Source: Campylobacterota bacterium (GTDB lineage Bacteria; Campylobacterota; Campylobacteria; Campylobacterales; Sulfurimonadaceae). From it: 64,000 nucleotides of DNA. The stretch spans positions 1 through 64,000 of the forward strand of contig JBFMGG010000007.1 of assembly GCA_040752835.1 (NCBI GenBank), in the 5' to 3' direction. A program made the translations under genes and the position numbers. Below the pieces are notes generated by a model. It ran no database searches. It saw only the letters and a list, made by a program, of their open reading frames with translations, and was not told the DNA's origin. Each line of letters begins with the position of its first letter. Positions within the stretch are counted from its first letter, which is position 1. Of this stretch, positions 1 through 8,862 are shown in pieces.

Positions 1-118
1 GCTCTGGTGGCTATAGAGAGGGGGAAACGCCCGGCCCCATTCCGAACCCGGAAGCTAAGACCCTCTTCGCTCATAATACTGCACCTTTCAGGTGTGGAAA
101 CGTAGGTCGCCGCCAGGC
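1..118 (+). rRNA. rrf: 5S ribosomal RNA (left end at or near window edge)
   Basis: The sequence has the conserved 5S landmarks: the CCCATTCCGAACCCGGAAG core near 38-55 and a 3' strand ending CCGCCAGG near 110-117, which pairs with the TCTGGTGG-like 5' strand at about 3-10. The first one or two bases may belong to the upstream spacer. It is presumably the last gene of an rRNA operon that lies to the left. No strong T-tailed hairpin is seen straight after it. Confidence 0.93.
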
Positions 119-357
119 CGCAAGATTATTATTCCCCTAAAACCTCATAATAAAATACTTCTTGACTAACCATCAATCTTATAAATCATCAATTCTTATA
201 TTCTTCCTTTATTTACTGTCAAATCGTTTCACTTTAAATGATTGTATTCCCTTTGTAGCTGTCTTGCACAATTACCTAACGTTATAATCTTTATCCAAAT
301 ACAATAAAAAATGTTAAATTATGCTATAGTATATTTATCTTTGCACAAAGGTCTAAT
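119..357. other. AT-rich spacer after the rRNA operon
   Basis: This gene-free stretch is strikingly AT-rich compared with the rest of the window. I see no open reading frame with a plausible start. It carries the promoter of the downstream ComEA-like gene at its right end. A TATAAT at 283-288 has only a 13-base spacer to a TTGCAC and is probably not used that way. Confidence 0.6.
322..330 (+). promoter_or_regulatory. Extended -10 promoter of the ComEA-like gene
   Basis: TGCTATAGT is a TGn extended -10 element about 27 bases before the ATG at 358, preceded by A/T-rich sequence and followed by an AAAGG ribosome-binding site at 347-351. Sigma-70 promoters of this phylum commonly lack a clear -35 box, which fits. 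Confidence 0.5.
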
Positions 358-600
358 ATGCTCAAGCTGTTGTTTTTGTTATTCCTTCTGGTGTCGGTAG
401 CGTTTGGTGTCGTCAACATCAATAAAGCCAATTCGGCGCAGTTGCAGACGCTCAGGGGGATCGGGCCCACGAAAGCCCAGGAAATCATCAAGTACCGCAA
501 ATCGCACGGCGGCTTTAAAAACGTTTCCGAACTCATCAATGTCAAGGGGATCGGTCCGAAAACTTTCGAAAAAATGAAAAAAGAGGTATCGCTGCGTTAG
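358..600 (+). CDS. ComEA-like helix-hairpin-helix protein
   Basis: An 80-residue protein with a hydrophobic signal peptide (about residues 1-17) followed by a compact helix-hairpin-helix domain. The two GIGP turns at residues 34-37 and 64-67 are the non-specific DNA-backbone contact loops of the ComEA/ComE family. ComEA binds incoming double-stranded DNA in the periplasm or at the membrane during natural transformation. This short version lacks the N-terminal region of Gram-positive ComEA and looks like the single-domain form usual in Gram-negatives. It stands alone after the rRNA operon with its own promoter, and its stop overlaps the convergent pabB stop by four bases. A role in competence is inferred from family only. 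Confidence 0.85.
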   Translation: MLKLLFLLFLLVSVAFGVVNINKANSAQLQTLRGIGPTKAQEIIKYRKSHGGFKNVSELINVKGIGPKTFEKMKKEVSLR

Positions 601-1541
601 GGAATGTAGATCTTGTCGATCATTTCGTTGTATTCTCTTTCCCAGTCGCTCTCGGCGGTTATTCCGCCGCCGCTTTTGTAGAATAGCTCGCCGTCTTCGT
701 TGCGTTCGATATAGCGAATCGCAACGGCACTGTAAAGTTTCTCTCCGTCGTAGTAGCCGAATATCCCGGTAAAATATCCCCGCTCATACCCTTCGACTTC
801 TTCGATGATTTCGACCGTTTTTTTCTTCGGTGTGCCGCTGATACTCCCGGCGGGTAAAAGTGCACGAAGAATATCTCCCGCATGTTTTTTCCACTCTGCG
901 TCGAGTTGTCCGCTGATGTGTGAACTCACCTGATGAAGACGTTTGATCCCGGTGTCGATGGTTGTGATGTAGCGGAATTTTTCGACTTTTACATCGCGTG
1001 CGACAATGCCAAGATCGTTGCGCAGAAGATCAACGATCATTGTATGTTCCGCTGTCTCTTTCGGATCGTTGAGTATGGTTTCTATCGCGTTCGGAAGAGC
1101 GGCATCGATCGTCCCTTTCATGGGGTAGGTGTGGATACGTGAGGTTTCGTCGATCATGATAAAGGGTTCGGGTGAAAAACAGACGAAGCGATTCCCAAAC
1201 CGCATCTTGTAAGGGGCATGTGCCATAGCGTAGATCGAATCAAGCGAGTGGGGTGTTGTGATTTTGGTGGGTTGAGTCAGGTTAAGAAGGTAGGTGTTCC
1301 CGGCGCGGATATGCTCAAGAATCCGATCGAACCGGATTTTGTATGATTCCGGCGAAACGGGATGAAATAAGGGCTTGTGCGGTACGTTGCCCGTAGGAAC
1401 GCCAGCAGGGGAAAAACTAAATTCGATATCGTGTTCGCCAAGCGCTTCAAGGGGATAACAGCTTAAGTGTTCCCCTTTGAAGTCGGTATGGAAAAAAACG
1501 GGGATACCCTGTGCGATGAGCCGGGTGAAGCGCTCATACAT
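597..1541 (-). CDS. pabB: Aminodeoxychorismate synthase component I
   Basis: A 314-residue chorismate-binding enzyme, shorter than classical PabB (about 450) because the N-terminal subdomain is missing. It converts chorismate, with ammonia from a PabA glutaminase, to 4-amino-4-deoxychorismate for folate synthesis. PMKGT at 140-144 contains the lysine (142) that marks PabB rather than TrpE, which has Ala-Gly there. The SGTPK segment (about 235-239) and GGGIT (291-295) are the other chorismate-site motifs. No PabC lyase domain is fused, unlike some relatives. It is the last gene of the bioD-pyrB-pabB group and its ATG overlaps the pyrB stop, which suggests translational coupling. An anthranilate or isochorismate synthase role is less likely because of the lysine. 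Confidence 0.88.
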   Translation of the reverse strand: MYERFTRLIAQGIPVFFHTDFKGEHLSCYPLEALGEHDIEFSFSPAGVPTGNVPHKPLFHPVSPESYKIRFDRILEHIRAGNTYLLNLTQPTKITTPHSLDSIYAMAHAPYKMRFGNRFVCFSPEPFIMIDETSRIHTYPMKGTIDAALPNAIETILNDPKETAEHTMIVDLLRNDLGIVARDVKVEKFRYITTIDTGIKRLHQVSSHISGQLDAEWKKHAGDILRALLPAGSISGTPKKKTVEIIEEVEGYERGYFTGIFGYYDGEKLYSAVAIRYIERNEDGELFYKSGGGITAESDWEREYNEMIDKIYIP

Positions 1542-2410
1542 CAGGCGATTAGCGCCTTGAGGACGGCCATGCGGATCGCAACGCCGTTTTTGACCTGCTC
1601 GAGGACTTTACAGCGCGGGTCTTTGAGCATGGCATCGTCGATGTCGATGTTCCGGTGGACCGGTCCGGGGTGGAGGAGAATAAGATCGCGATCGCCGATC
1701 AGTTCCCGGGTAATGCAAAAATCGCTGGCGTAATCCTTCAGTGAACCGTATGTTTGATGAGAATGGCGCTCGGTTTGCGTCCGTAGGCTCATGATCGCAT
1801 CGACGTTGTCCACAACTCCGCGAAGGTTGTGGGTTGTGTTCAATCCCGTTTCGGGAAGAAAGTGAGGCGGTGCCACCAGCGTGATCTCCATACCGAACCG
1901 CGTGAGCAGTTCAATGTTGCTGTTGGCGACGCGGGAATTTTTGATGTCGCCGACAATGGCGATTTTTTTTCCTTTGAGATTTCCGAAATGGCGTTTCAGG
2001 GTAAAAAGATCAAGTAACGCTTGTGTCGGGTGTGCGTGTGCGCCGTCTCCGGCGTTGATAATCGAAGCGGCCGTGTGTTGCGCAAGGATGTTCGGAACCC
2101 CCGCATGCGCATGGCGGACGATCATGGCATGAGGTCCCATCGCATCGAGGTTCATAGCGGTGTCGACGAGGGTCTCCCCTTTTTTCGTCGAACTTTTCTG
2201 GACATCGAGGTGGATTACTTCGGCACCGAGCCGTTTGGCGGCGATTTCAAAAGAGCTTTTCGTACGGGTGGAATTTTCAAAAAAGAGGGTGATAATGATC
2301 TTCTCGCGCAGGATCGGATCGAACCGCCCTCCCAGATAGTGTTCCGCGTCGTGCAGGACAGACTCGATCTGTTCGGTCGAAAAATCGTCGGTTCGTATCA
2401 AATGGCGCAT
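1541..2410 (-). CDS. pyrB: Aspartate carbamoyltransferase catalytic subunit
   Basis: A 289-residue catalytic chain that joins carbamoyl phosphate and L-aspartate in the first committed step of pyrimidine synthesis. The carbamoyl-phosphate loop STRTKSS is at residues 47-53, the flexible lysine loop SSTKKGET at about 73-80, and HPTQ plus the late LHPGP motif are both present. Length is slightly below the usual 300-310. No regulatory PyrI chain lies nearby, so the enzyme is probably an unregulated trimer or partners with proteins encoded elsewhere. It sits 17 bases after bioD and overlaps the pabB start by one base, so the three genes are probably one transcript. Confidence 0.95.
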   Translation of the reverse strand: MRHLIRTDDFSTEQIESVLHDAEHYLGGRFDPILREKIIITLFFENSTRTKSSFEIAAKRLGAEVIHLDVQKSSTKKGETLVDTAMNLDAMGPHAMIVRHAHAGVPNILAQHTAASIINAGDGAHAHPTQALLDLFTLKRHFGNLKGKKIAIVGDIKNSRVANSNIELLTRFGMEITLVAPPHFLPETGLNTTHNLRGVVDNVDAIMSLRTQTERHSHQTYGSLKDYASDFCITRELIGDRDLILLHPGPVHRNIDIDDAMLKDPRCKVLEQVKNGVAIRMAVLKALIA

Positions 2411-2427
2411 GCTCTCTCCTCTATGGC

Positions 2428-3078
2428 TTATGCAATTGTATCCAAAAGTGCGCGGGCTATCGCATCGATGTCGCGCCCTATAACGTATAGCTTGTCGAAA
2501 CGATCGGCAAAATAGGGAAGCGACGTTTGCTCAAAAGAGTAATCCTCGTCGCGGCAGTTGAATCCCCAGACATGGGGAAGGCGTGCTTCTTCAAGCGCTT
2601 TGAGATTGAGCAGAGTGTCGTTGATGCATCCCAGCCGGCAGTGGGTTACCAACAAGGTCACGGCATCGAAACGGCGCGGTAGATCGATCATCATCGTTTC
2701 CCGATCGATCGGAACAAACAGCCCTCCGGCCCCCTCGATGAGAACGATGTCGCAGAGGGATTCGATTTTTGCGAATGCGGCGTCGAGCTGCTCCAACGGG
2801 ATCGGTTGCGCGCCGCCGGCGACGTATGGGGCGGCCGGGAGCGGGAACCGGAGAGGAACGATCTCTTCGAGGCTGAGCGAACGAAGCGGCGGATTATGGA
2901 TGCATGCCGCATCCCACAGCGCTTTGCCGTCCTGGGGAATATCCCTTACACCCGTTTCAATCGGCTTGAATACCCCTACACGAAGACCCATGCGGCTGTA
3001 GGCGTCGATTAATAGCCGGGTAGTATAGGTTTTGCCGATGTCGGTGTTGGTGGCGGTAACAAAGATTCGTTTGGCCAA
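2428..3078 (-). CDS. bioD: Dethiobiotin synthetase
   Basis: A 216-residue P-loop enzyme that closes the ureido ring of dethiobiotin from diaminopelargonate, CO2 and ATP, the penultimate step of biotin synthesis. The P-loop NTDIGKTYT is at residues 11-19 with Lys16 as phosphate-binding residue, and EGAGG (115-119) is the second family motif. The loop begins ATNTD where most BioD proteins have GTDT, a mild variation. No other bio gene is adjacent; it heads the minus-strand group with pyrB and pabB. Its start lies back to back with the PLP-enzyme gene at 3164. Confidence 0.93.
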   Translation of the reverse strand: MAKRIFVTATNTDIGKTYTTRLLIDAYSRMGLRVGVFKPIETGVRDIPQDGKALWDAACIHNPPLRSLSLEEIVPLRFPLPAAPYVAGGAQPIPLEQLDAAFAKIESLCDIVLIEGAGGLFVPIDRETMMIDLPRRFDAVTLLVTHCRLGCINDTLLNLKALEEARLPHVWGFNCRDEDYSFEQTSLPYFADRFDKLYVIGRDIDAIARALLDTIA

Positions 3079-3095
3079 TGCAATTTCTTTTTCGT

Positions 3096-3101
3096 TATAA
3101 T
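3096..3101 (+). promoter_or_regulatory. -10 box for the sulfhydrylase-clpS-clpA-aat run
   Basis: TATAAT lies 62 bases before the ATG at 3164 in the divergent bioD/PLP-enzyme gap. The A/T-rich sequence here can also be read for a minus-strand -10 serving bioD. Confidence 0.4.
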
Positions 3102-3132
3102 TGCCGAAATTGTAATATAAAATTGATAAAAC

Positions 3133-3148
3133 ACGGCTATTGCGCCGT
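3133..3148 (+). promoter_or_regulatory. Short leader hairpin next to the ribosome-binding site
   Basis: ACGGC (3133-3137) and GCCGT (3144-3148) form a five-pair stem with a six-base loop, directly abutting the TAAGGA ribosome-binding site at 3148-3153. It could modulate translation of the sulfhydrylase gene, but it is too small to be a known riboswitch. Confidence 0.3.
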
Positions 3149-3163
3149 AAGGATGATACCGTT

Positions 3164-4399
3164 ATGCGTTTTGAAGAATTTACGACCCGGTTTGTTCAAC
3201 AGACAGGGAAAAAAGAGGGAGCCATCAGCCCCGTTATGGTCAATTCCGCGTCGTTCGGATACGGCAACAGTGAGACCGGGGAAGGGATATTCGACGGATC
3301 GGTCAAAAAACCTCTGTATGCGAGGGTCGGAAATCCGACGTCTGCCCAGCTCGAGCAGATTCTGGCGTCGATGGACGGAGGGATCGGGGCGATAGCCGCA
3401 TCTTCGGGCATGGGGGCAACCGCGATGGCGACCCTGAGTCTACTGCGCGCGGGAGATGAAATCATCAGCGTCGGCGGACTTTTCGGCGGCACATATTCGT
3501 ATTTTTCCGAGACGTTGACGCGTTTCGGGATCAAAACCCGCTTTTTTGACGTGGATGCGTTCGAAGCGATCGACGAAGCGGTGAATACGGCGACCAAGAT
3601 CATTTTTCTCGAAAGCGTGGGGAACCCCAACATGCGCCTTCCCGACATCGCCCGCATCGCTCATATCGCGGAGTGTCACGGCGTTGCGCTGATCGTCGAC
3701 AATACGATCACCCCGCTTAGCGTCTCTCCTTTGGCCCTCGGGGCCGACATCGTCGTTTATTCGACGACGAAAATCATTACGGGTAACGCTTCGGCGCTCG
3801 GCGGGGCGGTGGTTTTCCGTGCGATTTCGGAAGGCAACGACAAGTTCAAGACGCCCCGTTACCGTGACGTTGAACCTTTCATCCAAAAAATGGGGGCTAT
3901 GGCCCTTGTGGCCAATGCCAAAAAGCGGGCTCTCCGTGATTTCGGGATGAGCGCGAACGGTTTCGGGAGCTATCTGACGATGCTGGGGCTCGAGACGCTG
4001 CCGCTGCGTCTGGACCGAATCGTTTCATCGGTCGAAAAAGTGGCCGGGGCGCTCGATGCCAAAGGATTGAAAATCAACCACCCTTCGCTGGCGCATCATC
4101 CGCACCATGAACGTTACAAGACGCAGTTCGCCAACGGGTGCGGGACGCTGCTCACCGTCGATCTGGGGAGCAAAGAAGCGGCGTTCGAGTTCCTGAACCG
4201 TTCGAAATTGATTACCATCACCGCCAATATCGGGGACAGCCGAACGCTGGGATTGCATATGGGATCGACGATTTACCGTGATTTTGACGAACCGACGCGT
4301 GAGTTTTTGGGGATTACCCCGGGACTTGTACGTATTTCGATCGGTCTTGAAAGTCCTGAAGCGATTATCGACGATTTCATTCGTTCGGCAAATTTCTAA
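3164..4399 (+). CDS. O-acetylhomoserine sulfhydrylase / Cys-Met PLP lyase family
   Basis: A 411-residue fold-type I PLP enzyme of the Cys/Met metabolism family. The internal aldimine lysine is in STTK at residues 200-203, and SSGMGA (80-85) forms the phosphate-binding turn. Relatives include O-acetylhomoserine sulfhydrylase (MetY), methionine gamma-lyase and cystathionine gamma-synthase; length and the long insertion favour the MetY type, which would make homocysteine directly from sulfide in a sulfur-metabolising bacterium. The ATG at 3164 was chosen over the upstream start at 3140 because TAAGGA precedes it at good spacing. It lies 19 bases before clpS. The family is clear, the exact substrate is not. 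Confidence 0.8.
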   Translation: MRFEEFTTRFVQQTGKKEGAISPVMVNSASFGYGNSETGEGIFDGSVKKPLYARVGNPTSAQLEQILASMDGGIGAIAASSGMGATAMATLSLLRAGDEIISVGGLFGGTYSYFSETLTRFGIKTRFFDVDAFEAIDEAVNTATKIIFLESVGNPNMRLPDIARIAHIAECHGVALIVDNTITPLSVSPLALGADIVVYSTTKIITGNASALGGAVVFRAISEGNDKFKTPRYRDVEPFIQKMGAMALVANAKKRALRDFGMSANGFGSYLTMLGLETLPLRLDRIVSSVEKVAGALDAKGLKINHPSLAHHPHHERYKTQFANGCGTLLTVDLGSKEAAFEFLNRSKLITITANIGDSRTLGLHMGSTIYRDFDEPTREFLGITPGLVRISIGLESPEAIIDDFIRSANF

Positions 4400-4418
4400 A
4401 AATAGGGTATAGTTCAAT

Positions 4419-4712
4419 ATGGCGCTGAAACATGAGTTGGAAAACGAAACGACGCTCACCCATCCCAAACAGTACAAGGTCTTTTTGCTGAACGACGATT
4501 ATACGTCGATGGATTTTGTCGTCGATATTTTGATCCGTGTTTTTCGCAAAAACTTTCACGAAGCCCATGCGATCATGATGGAAGTTCATCAGAAAGGGCG
4601 CGGTCTGTGCGGCGTCTATCCGTATGAAATCGCCGAGATGAAAGTCTATCAGGTCGGTGTGGCGGCGCGTGAAAACGGTTTCCCCCTAAAAGCGATACTC
4701 GAGGAGGCGTAA
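4419..4712 (+). CDS. clpS: ClpS adaptor for N-degron substrates
   Basis: A 97-residue ClpS. The core YKVFLLNDDYTSMDFVV stretch near residues 18-34 contains the Asn-Asp pair that grips the alpha-amino group of N-degrons, and HQKGRG near 56-61 is also diagnostic. ClpS binds proteins with N-terminal Leu, Phe, Tyr or Trp and hands them to the ClpA N-domain. It is separated by two bases from clpA and followed by aat, so the recognition, unfolding and degron-tagging parts are made from one operon. Confidence 0.96.
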   Translation: MALKHELENETTLTHPKQYKVFLLNDDYTSMDFVVDILIRVFRKNFHEAHAIMMEVHQKGRGLCGVYPYEIAEMKVYQVGVAARENGFPLKAILEEA

Positions 4713-4714
4713 AA

Positions 4715-6895
4715 ATGGTCAGCAGCGAGCTTAACGCGATTTTTCAAAAAGCCCTGGCGTTTGCGAAACACCAGCGTCACGAATACCTGACGATCGAACA
4801 CGTTATGCTCGCACTTCTGAACTCTTCGGAAGGGGAAACCGTGATCCGCGAATGCGGCGGGGACGTCGAGAATATGAAAGAGGCATTGGGCACCTACCTG
4901 ATCCGGATGATCGAACCGCTTCCCGATGACGTGAACCAGGAACCGTTCGAGACGGTCGCCCTCGCACGGATGGTGGAGGGGATGATGCATCATGTCCGCA
5001 GTGCCCAGAAAGAGTACGCCGACGTCGGGGATTTGCTGGCGGCGATTTTTGAGGAAAACCATACCTATGCGTGCATCCTCCTGCACGAACAGGGGATTGA
5101 GCGGGTGGATGTCCTCGAAGCGATATCGCATCGGAACATCGGAAACGAACCTTCCGCAAACGACGGGATCGAAGGGGCGTTGGCGCAATATGCCCTCAAT
5201 CTGATTGCCTTGGCCAAAGAGGGGAAAATCGATCCGGTCATCGGACGCGTGAACGAGATCGAACGTTCGATTCAGACGTTATGCCGCCGTAAAAAGAACA
5301 ATCCTCTTTTGATCGGGGAACCCGGAGTCGGGAAAACGGCGATTGCCGAAGGGCTGGCGCTGCGCATCGTGGCGGGAGAAGTTCCTGACATCCTTGCAGA
5401 CGCGGAAATTTTTGCGCTTGATCTGGGGGCGATGCTGGCGGGGACGAAGTATCGGGGCGATTTCGAGAAACGGCTCAAAGCGGTCATGGACGAAGTGCAA
5501 GAACATCCCAACGCCATCTTGTTTATCGACGAAATCCATACGATTGTGGGTGCCGGAGCGGTCGGTGGCGGGAGTATGGACGCTTCCAACCAGCTCAAAC
5601 CGGCCCTGGCTTCGGGCCGGATCAAATGCATGGGAGCAACGACCCATGCGGAGTACCGCAACGTCTTTGAAAAAGACCGCGCCCTGAGTCGCCGCTTTGC
5701 CCGAATCGACGTCGGAGAACCGAGCATGGAAGAAAGTTTCCTGATCCTCAAAGGATTGCGCGGGCGGTATGAACAACATCATCGCGTGAAGTACACCGAT
5801 AAAGCGCTTCGCAGTGCGGTGGAACTTTCCAAAAAATACATCACCGACCGTTTTTTGCCCGATGTGGCGATCGATCTGATCGACGAGGCGGGAGCGTCGT
5901 TTCATCTGGCCAAGCACAAACGCCGTACGATCACTCCGCACGACATCGAGACGGTTATTTCGAAAATGACGGGTGTCCCGGTATCGAAAATGGGTGAGGA
6001 TGTCCGAGAGAAACTTTCCGGCCTCGAAGCGGAACTCAAATCATCGGTCATCGGTCAGGATCATGCCGTAACGCTGGTCGTCAAATCGATCAAGCGCTCT
6101 TATGCCGGGTTGAGTGCTCCGAACAAGCCGATCGCATCGTTTTTGTTTGCCGGACCGACGGGGGTGGGAAAAACCGAACTGGCCAAATCCCTGGCCGATA
6201 AACTCGGGATTTATTTTGAACGGTTCGATATGTCCGAGTACATGGAAAAACATGCGCTCAGCCGCCTCATCGGAGCCCCTCCTGGGTATGTGGGATTCGA
6301 GCAGGGAGGATTGCTGGTCGAAGCGGTGCGCAAACACCCTTACATGGTGCTCTTGCTTGATGAAATCGAAAAAGCCCACCCGGATTTGATGAACGTACTG
6401 CTGCAGGTGATGGACAGTGCCACCCTGACCGACAATACCGGTTTTAAAGCCAATTTTGCCAATGTGGTGTTGGTCATGACCTCCAACATCGGCGCGAGCG
6501 AGCGCAACGTGATGGGGTTCAATGCCGACAGCTCGATCTCCAGACACGAGGCACTCAAAGCCTTTTTTACCCCGGAGTTTCGAAATCGTCTGGACGCCGT
6601 CGTCGAATTCGGTGCCCTTCCGCCGACGGTTGTCGAGGGGATCGTGGACAAATTCATCGTGCAGCTCAATGCCCAGCTCAAACCGAAAAAAGTTTTCGTC
6701 GAGGTCGCACCCGCCGCAAAAGCCTATCTGGCGAAAACGGGTTACGACAAAGCAATGGGCGCGCGGCCTTTGGCCCGGATTATTCAGGAAAAAATCAAAG
6801 ACCCGCTGGTGGATGAGATGCTGTTCGGAAAATTGGCTGGTGGCGGAAAAGTTTTTGTGGACTATTCCGACCGACTGGAGTTCCGGTTCCTCTGA
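4715..6895 (+). CDS. clpA: ATP-dependent Clp protease ATPase subunit ClpA
   Basis: A 726-residue class I Hsp100 unfoldase. An N-terminal Clp-N repeat domain (about 1-145) docks ClpS. Two AAA+ modules follow, with Walker A motifs GEPGVGKT at 201-208 and GPTGVGKT at about 480-487. There is no long ClpB-type middle coiled coil between them, which separates it from the disaggregase ClpB. The MGF tripeptide in the D2 module (near residue 600) matches the hydrophobic-Gly-aromatic ClpP-docking loop. ClpP is not in this window. The stop codon shares one base with the aat start, indicating coupling. Confidence 0.96.
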   Translation: MVSSELNAIFQKALAFAKHQRHEYLTIEHVMLALLNSSEGETVIRECGGDVENMKEALGTYLIRMIEPLPDDVNQEPFETVALARMVEGMMHHVRSAQKEYADVGDLLAAIFEENHTYACILLHEQGIERVDVLEAISHRNIGNEPSANDGIEGALAQYALNLIALAKEGKIDPVIGRVNEIERSIQTLCRRKKNNPLLIGEPGVGKTAIAEGLALRIVAGEVPDILADAEIFALDLGAMLAGTKYRGDFEKRLKAVMDEVQEHPNAILFIDEIHTIVGAGAVGGGSMDASNQLKPALASGRIKCMGATTHAEYRNVFEKDRALSRRFARIDVGEPSMEESFLILKGLRGRYEQHHRVKYTDKALRSAVELSKKYITDRFLPDVAIDLIDEAGASFHLAKHKRRTITPHDIETVISKMTGVPVSKMGEDVREKLSGLEAELKSSVIGQDHAVTLVVKSIKRSYAGLSAPNKPIASFLFAGPTGVGKTELAKSLADKLGIYFERFDMSEYMEKHALSRLIGAPPGYVGFEQGGLLVEAVRKHPYMVLLLDEIEKAHPDLMNVLLQVMDSATLTDNTGFKANFANVVLVMTSNIGASERNVMGFNADSSISRHEALKAFFTPEFRNRLDAVVEFGALPPTVVEGIVDKFIVQLNAQLKPKKVFVEVAPAAKAYLAKTGYDKAMGARPLARIIQEKIKDPLVDEMLFGKLAGGGKVFVDYSDRLEFRFL

Positions 6896-7539
6896 TGATC
6901 CCCAAGCTTCCCCATCATCTTGCTTTCCCCGATCCCCGAAGCGCTTCGGAAGAGGGTATCGTCGCTTTTGGCGGCGATCTCTCGCCCTCACGGCTCATGA
7001 TGGCGTACCGGATGGGGATATTTCCCTGGTATACTGCGGGAGACCCGATTCTATGGTGGTCGCCCGATCCAAGGTTGATTCTCGTACCGGACGAATTCAA
7101 ACTGCATCGTTCCCTGCGCAAAAAACTGCACTCCTTCGACATACGTTTCGATACGGCCTTTTCTGAAGTGATTCGCGAATGCGCACGAATTCCTAGAAAA
7201 CGGCAAAAAGGGAGTTGGATCGTTCCCGAAATGGTCGACGCTTATGAAGAGCTTTTCGCACTCGGATATGCCCACAGTGTAGAGGCCTATCGCGAGGGGG
7301 AACTCGTCGGCGGGCTTTATGGCGTATTGGTGGGGAAAGTGTTTTGCGGCGAATCGATGTTTGCAAAGGTGAGCGATGCTTCCAAAGCGGCGCTTGCAAC
7401 ATTGATCGCGAAAACCGAAGAATGGGGGATCGATTTTATCGACTGTCAGGTCCCGACCGAACATCTTAAAAGCCTCGGTGCGCGGGAAGTGTCGCGCGAA
7501 GAGTTTTTAAAGCGGTTGGATGGGGCAAAAACGGCATAA
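6895..7539 (+). CDS. aat: Leucyl/phenylalanyl-tRNA-protein transferase
   Basis: A 214-residue GNAT-fold enzyme that transfers Leu or Phe from aminoacyl-tRNA onto proteins with N-terminal Lys or Arg, creating a degron read by ClpS. The early FPDPRSAS and GGDLSPSRLMMAYRMGIFPW segments and the later GGLYGV and GESMFA motifs are family hallmarks. The start codon overlaps the clpA stop. Being third in the clpS-clpA-aat set, it completes the N-degron pathway. Confidence 0.95.
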   Translation: MIPKLPHHLAFPDPRSASEEGIVAFGGDLSPSRLMMAYRMGIFPWYTAGDPILWWSPDPRLILVPDEFKLHRSLRKKLHSFDIRFDTAFSEVIRECARIPRKRQKGSWIVPEMVDAYEELFALGYAHSVEAYREGELVGGLYGVLVGKVFCGESMFAKVSDASKAALATLIAKTEEWGIDFIDCQVPTEHLKSLGAREVSREEFLKRLDGAKTA

Positions 7540-7691
7540 ATATTGTGCAGGTACGGTTTAAAATATTCAAATGTATGAAATGAACCATGATTTTTAATAA
7601 CTTTAAACATATCGTAATCTTTTTAAAAGTAGAATCAATTTAAGGAATACTTAATATTTCTAAAATACTCCTACAGAAGGATAGGTGAATC

Positions 7692-8249
7692 ATGCGCAAT
7701 CTTTTGTTTTCATCCGTTGCTCTCGCAAGCTTGCTACTATTGTCCGGTTGTGCGAATAAAGTTCCCAACTACGCAAGCTCTCCTCAAAATATCCGTGCGG
7801 TTAAAAATCTTCACAGCGAAGAAAAAACGACGGTCAAAATCGCTGCGTTCAAAGCCAAAAATGAAGGTGAAGCCAAGGTTATGTGCCGTTTGGCTACTCC
7901 GGTAGGAACCCCCGACGGCATGACATTCGCCAAATACGTCGAAGATGCATTGGCGGTTGAGCTCGAAATGGGCGACATGTACGATCCGAAATCGAACTTA
8001 ACGGTTTCGGGATATCTGGAAAATGTGTACGGCAGTACCGTCCTTGGGAATGCATACTGGGAGCATACGCTGAAGTTGACCTCCTCTAACGGGAAAAGCA
8101 TGAGTGTGACGTCACGTTACGATTATGAGTCGAGCTTCACTGCTTATTCAGCATGCAGTGAGATGCAGCGTTCGTATCTTCCGGCTGTGCAACAGTTGGT
8201 TCATCAAACGATCACCGACCCACGTTTTAAAGAACTGATTCGGAACTGA
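7692..8249 (+). CDS. Predicted lipoprotein of unknown function
   Basis: A 185-residue protein with a lipoprotein signal: basic Arg2, hydrophobic stretch, and lipobox LSGC with the lipidated cysteine at residue 20. The mature part contains two to three further cysteines and no catalytic motif I recognise. AAGGA at 7677-7681 supports the ATG at 7692. The preceding 150 bases are AT-rich and hold TAAAAT-type -10 candidates near 7663. It is a single-gene unit between aat and the DUF3015 gene. The protein is probably periplasm-facing on the inner or outer membrane; its function is unknown to me. Confidence 0.75.
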   Translation: MRNLLFSSVALASLLLLSGCANKVPNYASSPQNIRAVKNLHSEEKTTVKIAAFKAKNEGEAKVMCRLATPVGTPDGMTFAKYVEDALAVELEMGDMYDPKSNLTVSGYLENVYGSTVLGNAYWEHTLKLTSSNGKSMSVTSRYDYESSFTAYSACSEMQRSYLPAVQQLVHQTITDPRFKELIRN

Positions 8250-8307
8250 CTTTTTACTGTTTCTGCGGCTGTACTTAGTCCCGGAATTTTTTAAGTGGGT
8301 AAATTTA

Positions 8308-8330
8308 AGGTGGGATCACCTATACTTTTT
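8308..8330 (+). terminator. Weak terminator or leader hairpin before the DUF3015 gene
   Basis: AGGTG-GGAT-CACCT forms a five-pair hairpin followed shortly by a run of five T. It may end the lipoprotein transcript or act in the leader of the next gene. Confidence 0.35.
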
Positions 8331-8358
8331 GTGAATTCTTATGAAAAGGGGTTTTTAC

Positions 8359-8805
8359 ATGAAAAAGATCATTATTTCGATCGCTGCGGTTGCGGCGCTG
8401 AGTACGGCTGGCTTTGCAACGGTGAACAATCAGACGGGATGCGGCCTTGGATCGCAGATTATCAAAGACGACAGCTCGGCATTGATGTTGGCGCTTCAGG
8501 CGACTACCAACACGACACTGGGGAATCAGACGTTCGGGATTACATCGGGAACGTCGGGCTGTAAGCGTGCTAGACTGGTACTGAACGAACGTGCGGCCGA
8601 GTTCGTCGCGTCGAATATGGATCAGCTTTCCCGCGAGATCGCGATCGGTCAGGGTGAGAGCGTCGACACGCTGGCGGAATTGCTCAACGTTGAAGACAAA
8701 GCGGCATTTGCCGCAACTTTGCAGGCGAATTACAACGCCATTTACACAAGCGAAAAAGCCGATATGGCATCCGTGATGGATAACGTCGCGACGATCGCCG
8801 GCTAA
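8359..8805 (+). CDS. DUF3015 family secreted protein
   Basis: A 148-residue exported protein with a clean Sec signal peptide (about 1-21, ending GFA) and a short Cys-containing mature domain of the DUF3015 type. The mature N-terminus begins with a CGLGSQI motif, and a second cysteine lies in GTSGCK, so a disulfide is likely. The downstream ATG at 8359 was chosen over 8341 because AAAAGGGG precedes it and the signal peptide starts there. No function is established for the family as far as I know. A good Rho-independent terminator follows. Confidence 0.72.
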   Translation: MKKIIISIAAVAALSTAGFATVNNQTGCGLGSQIIKDDSSALMLALQATTNTTLGNQTFGITSGTSGCKRARLVLNERAAEFVASNMDQLSREIAIGQGESVDTLAELLNVEDKAAFAATLQANYNAIYTSEKADMASVMDNVATIAG

Positions 8806-8817
8806 TCTTTTTCGATC

Positions 8818-8845
8818 CTCCCGCGGATGCGGGAGCGTTTTAGTT
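8818..8845 (+). terminator. Rho-independent terminator
   Basis: CTCCCGC (8818-8824), a GGAT loop, and GCGGGAG (8829-8835) form a perfect seven-pair stem followed by CGTTTTAGTTT. It ends the DUF3015 transcript, only about 20 bases before the next start. Confidence 0.75.
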
Positions 8846-8862
8846 TGCAGTAAAGGTTTTTT

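Noticed and set aside
264-288. TTGCAC...TATAAT as a standard sigma-70 promoter
   Set aside because: The 13-base spacer is too short, and a better extended -10 lies at 322-330.
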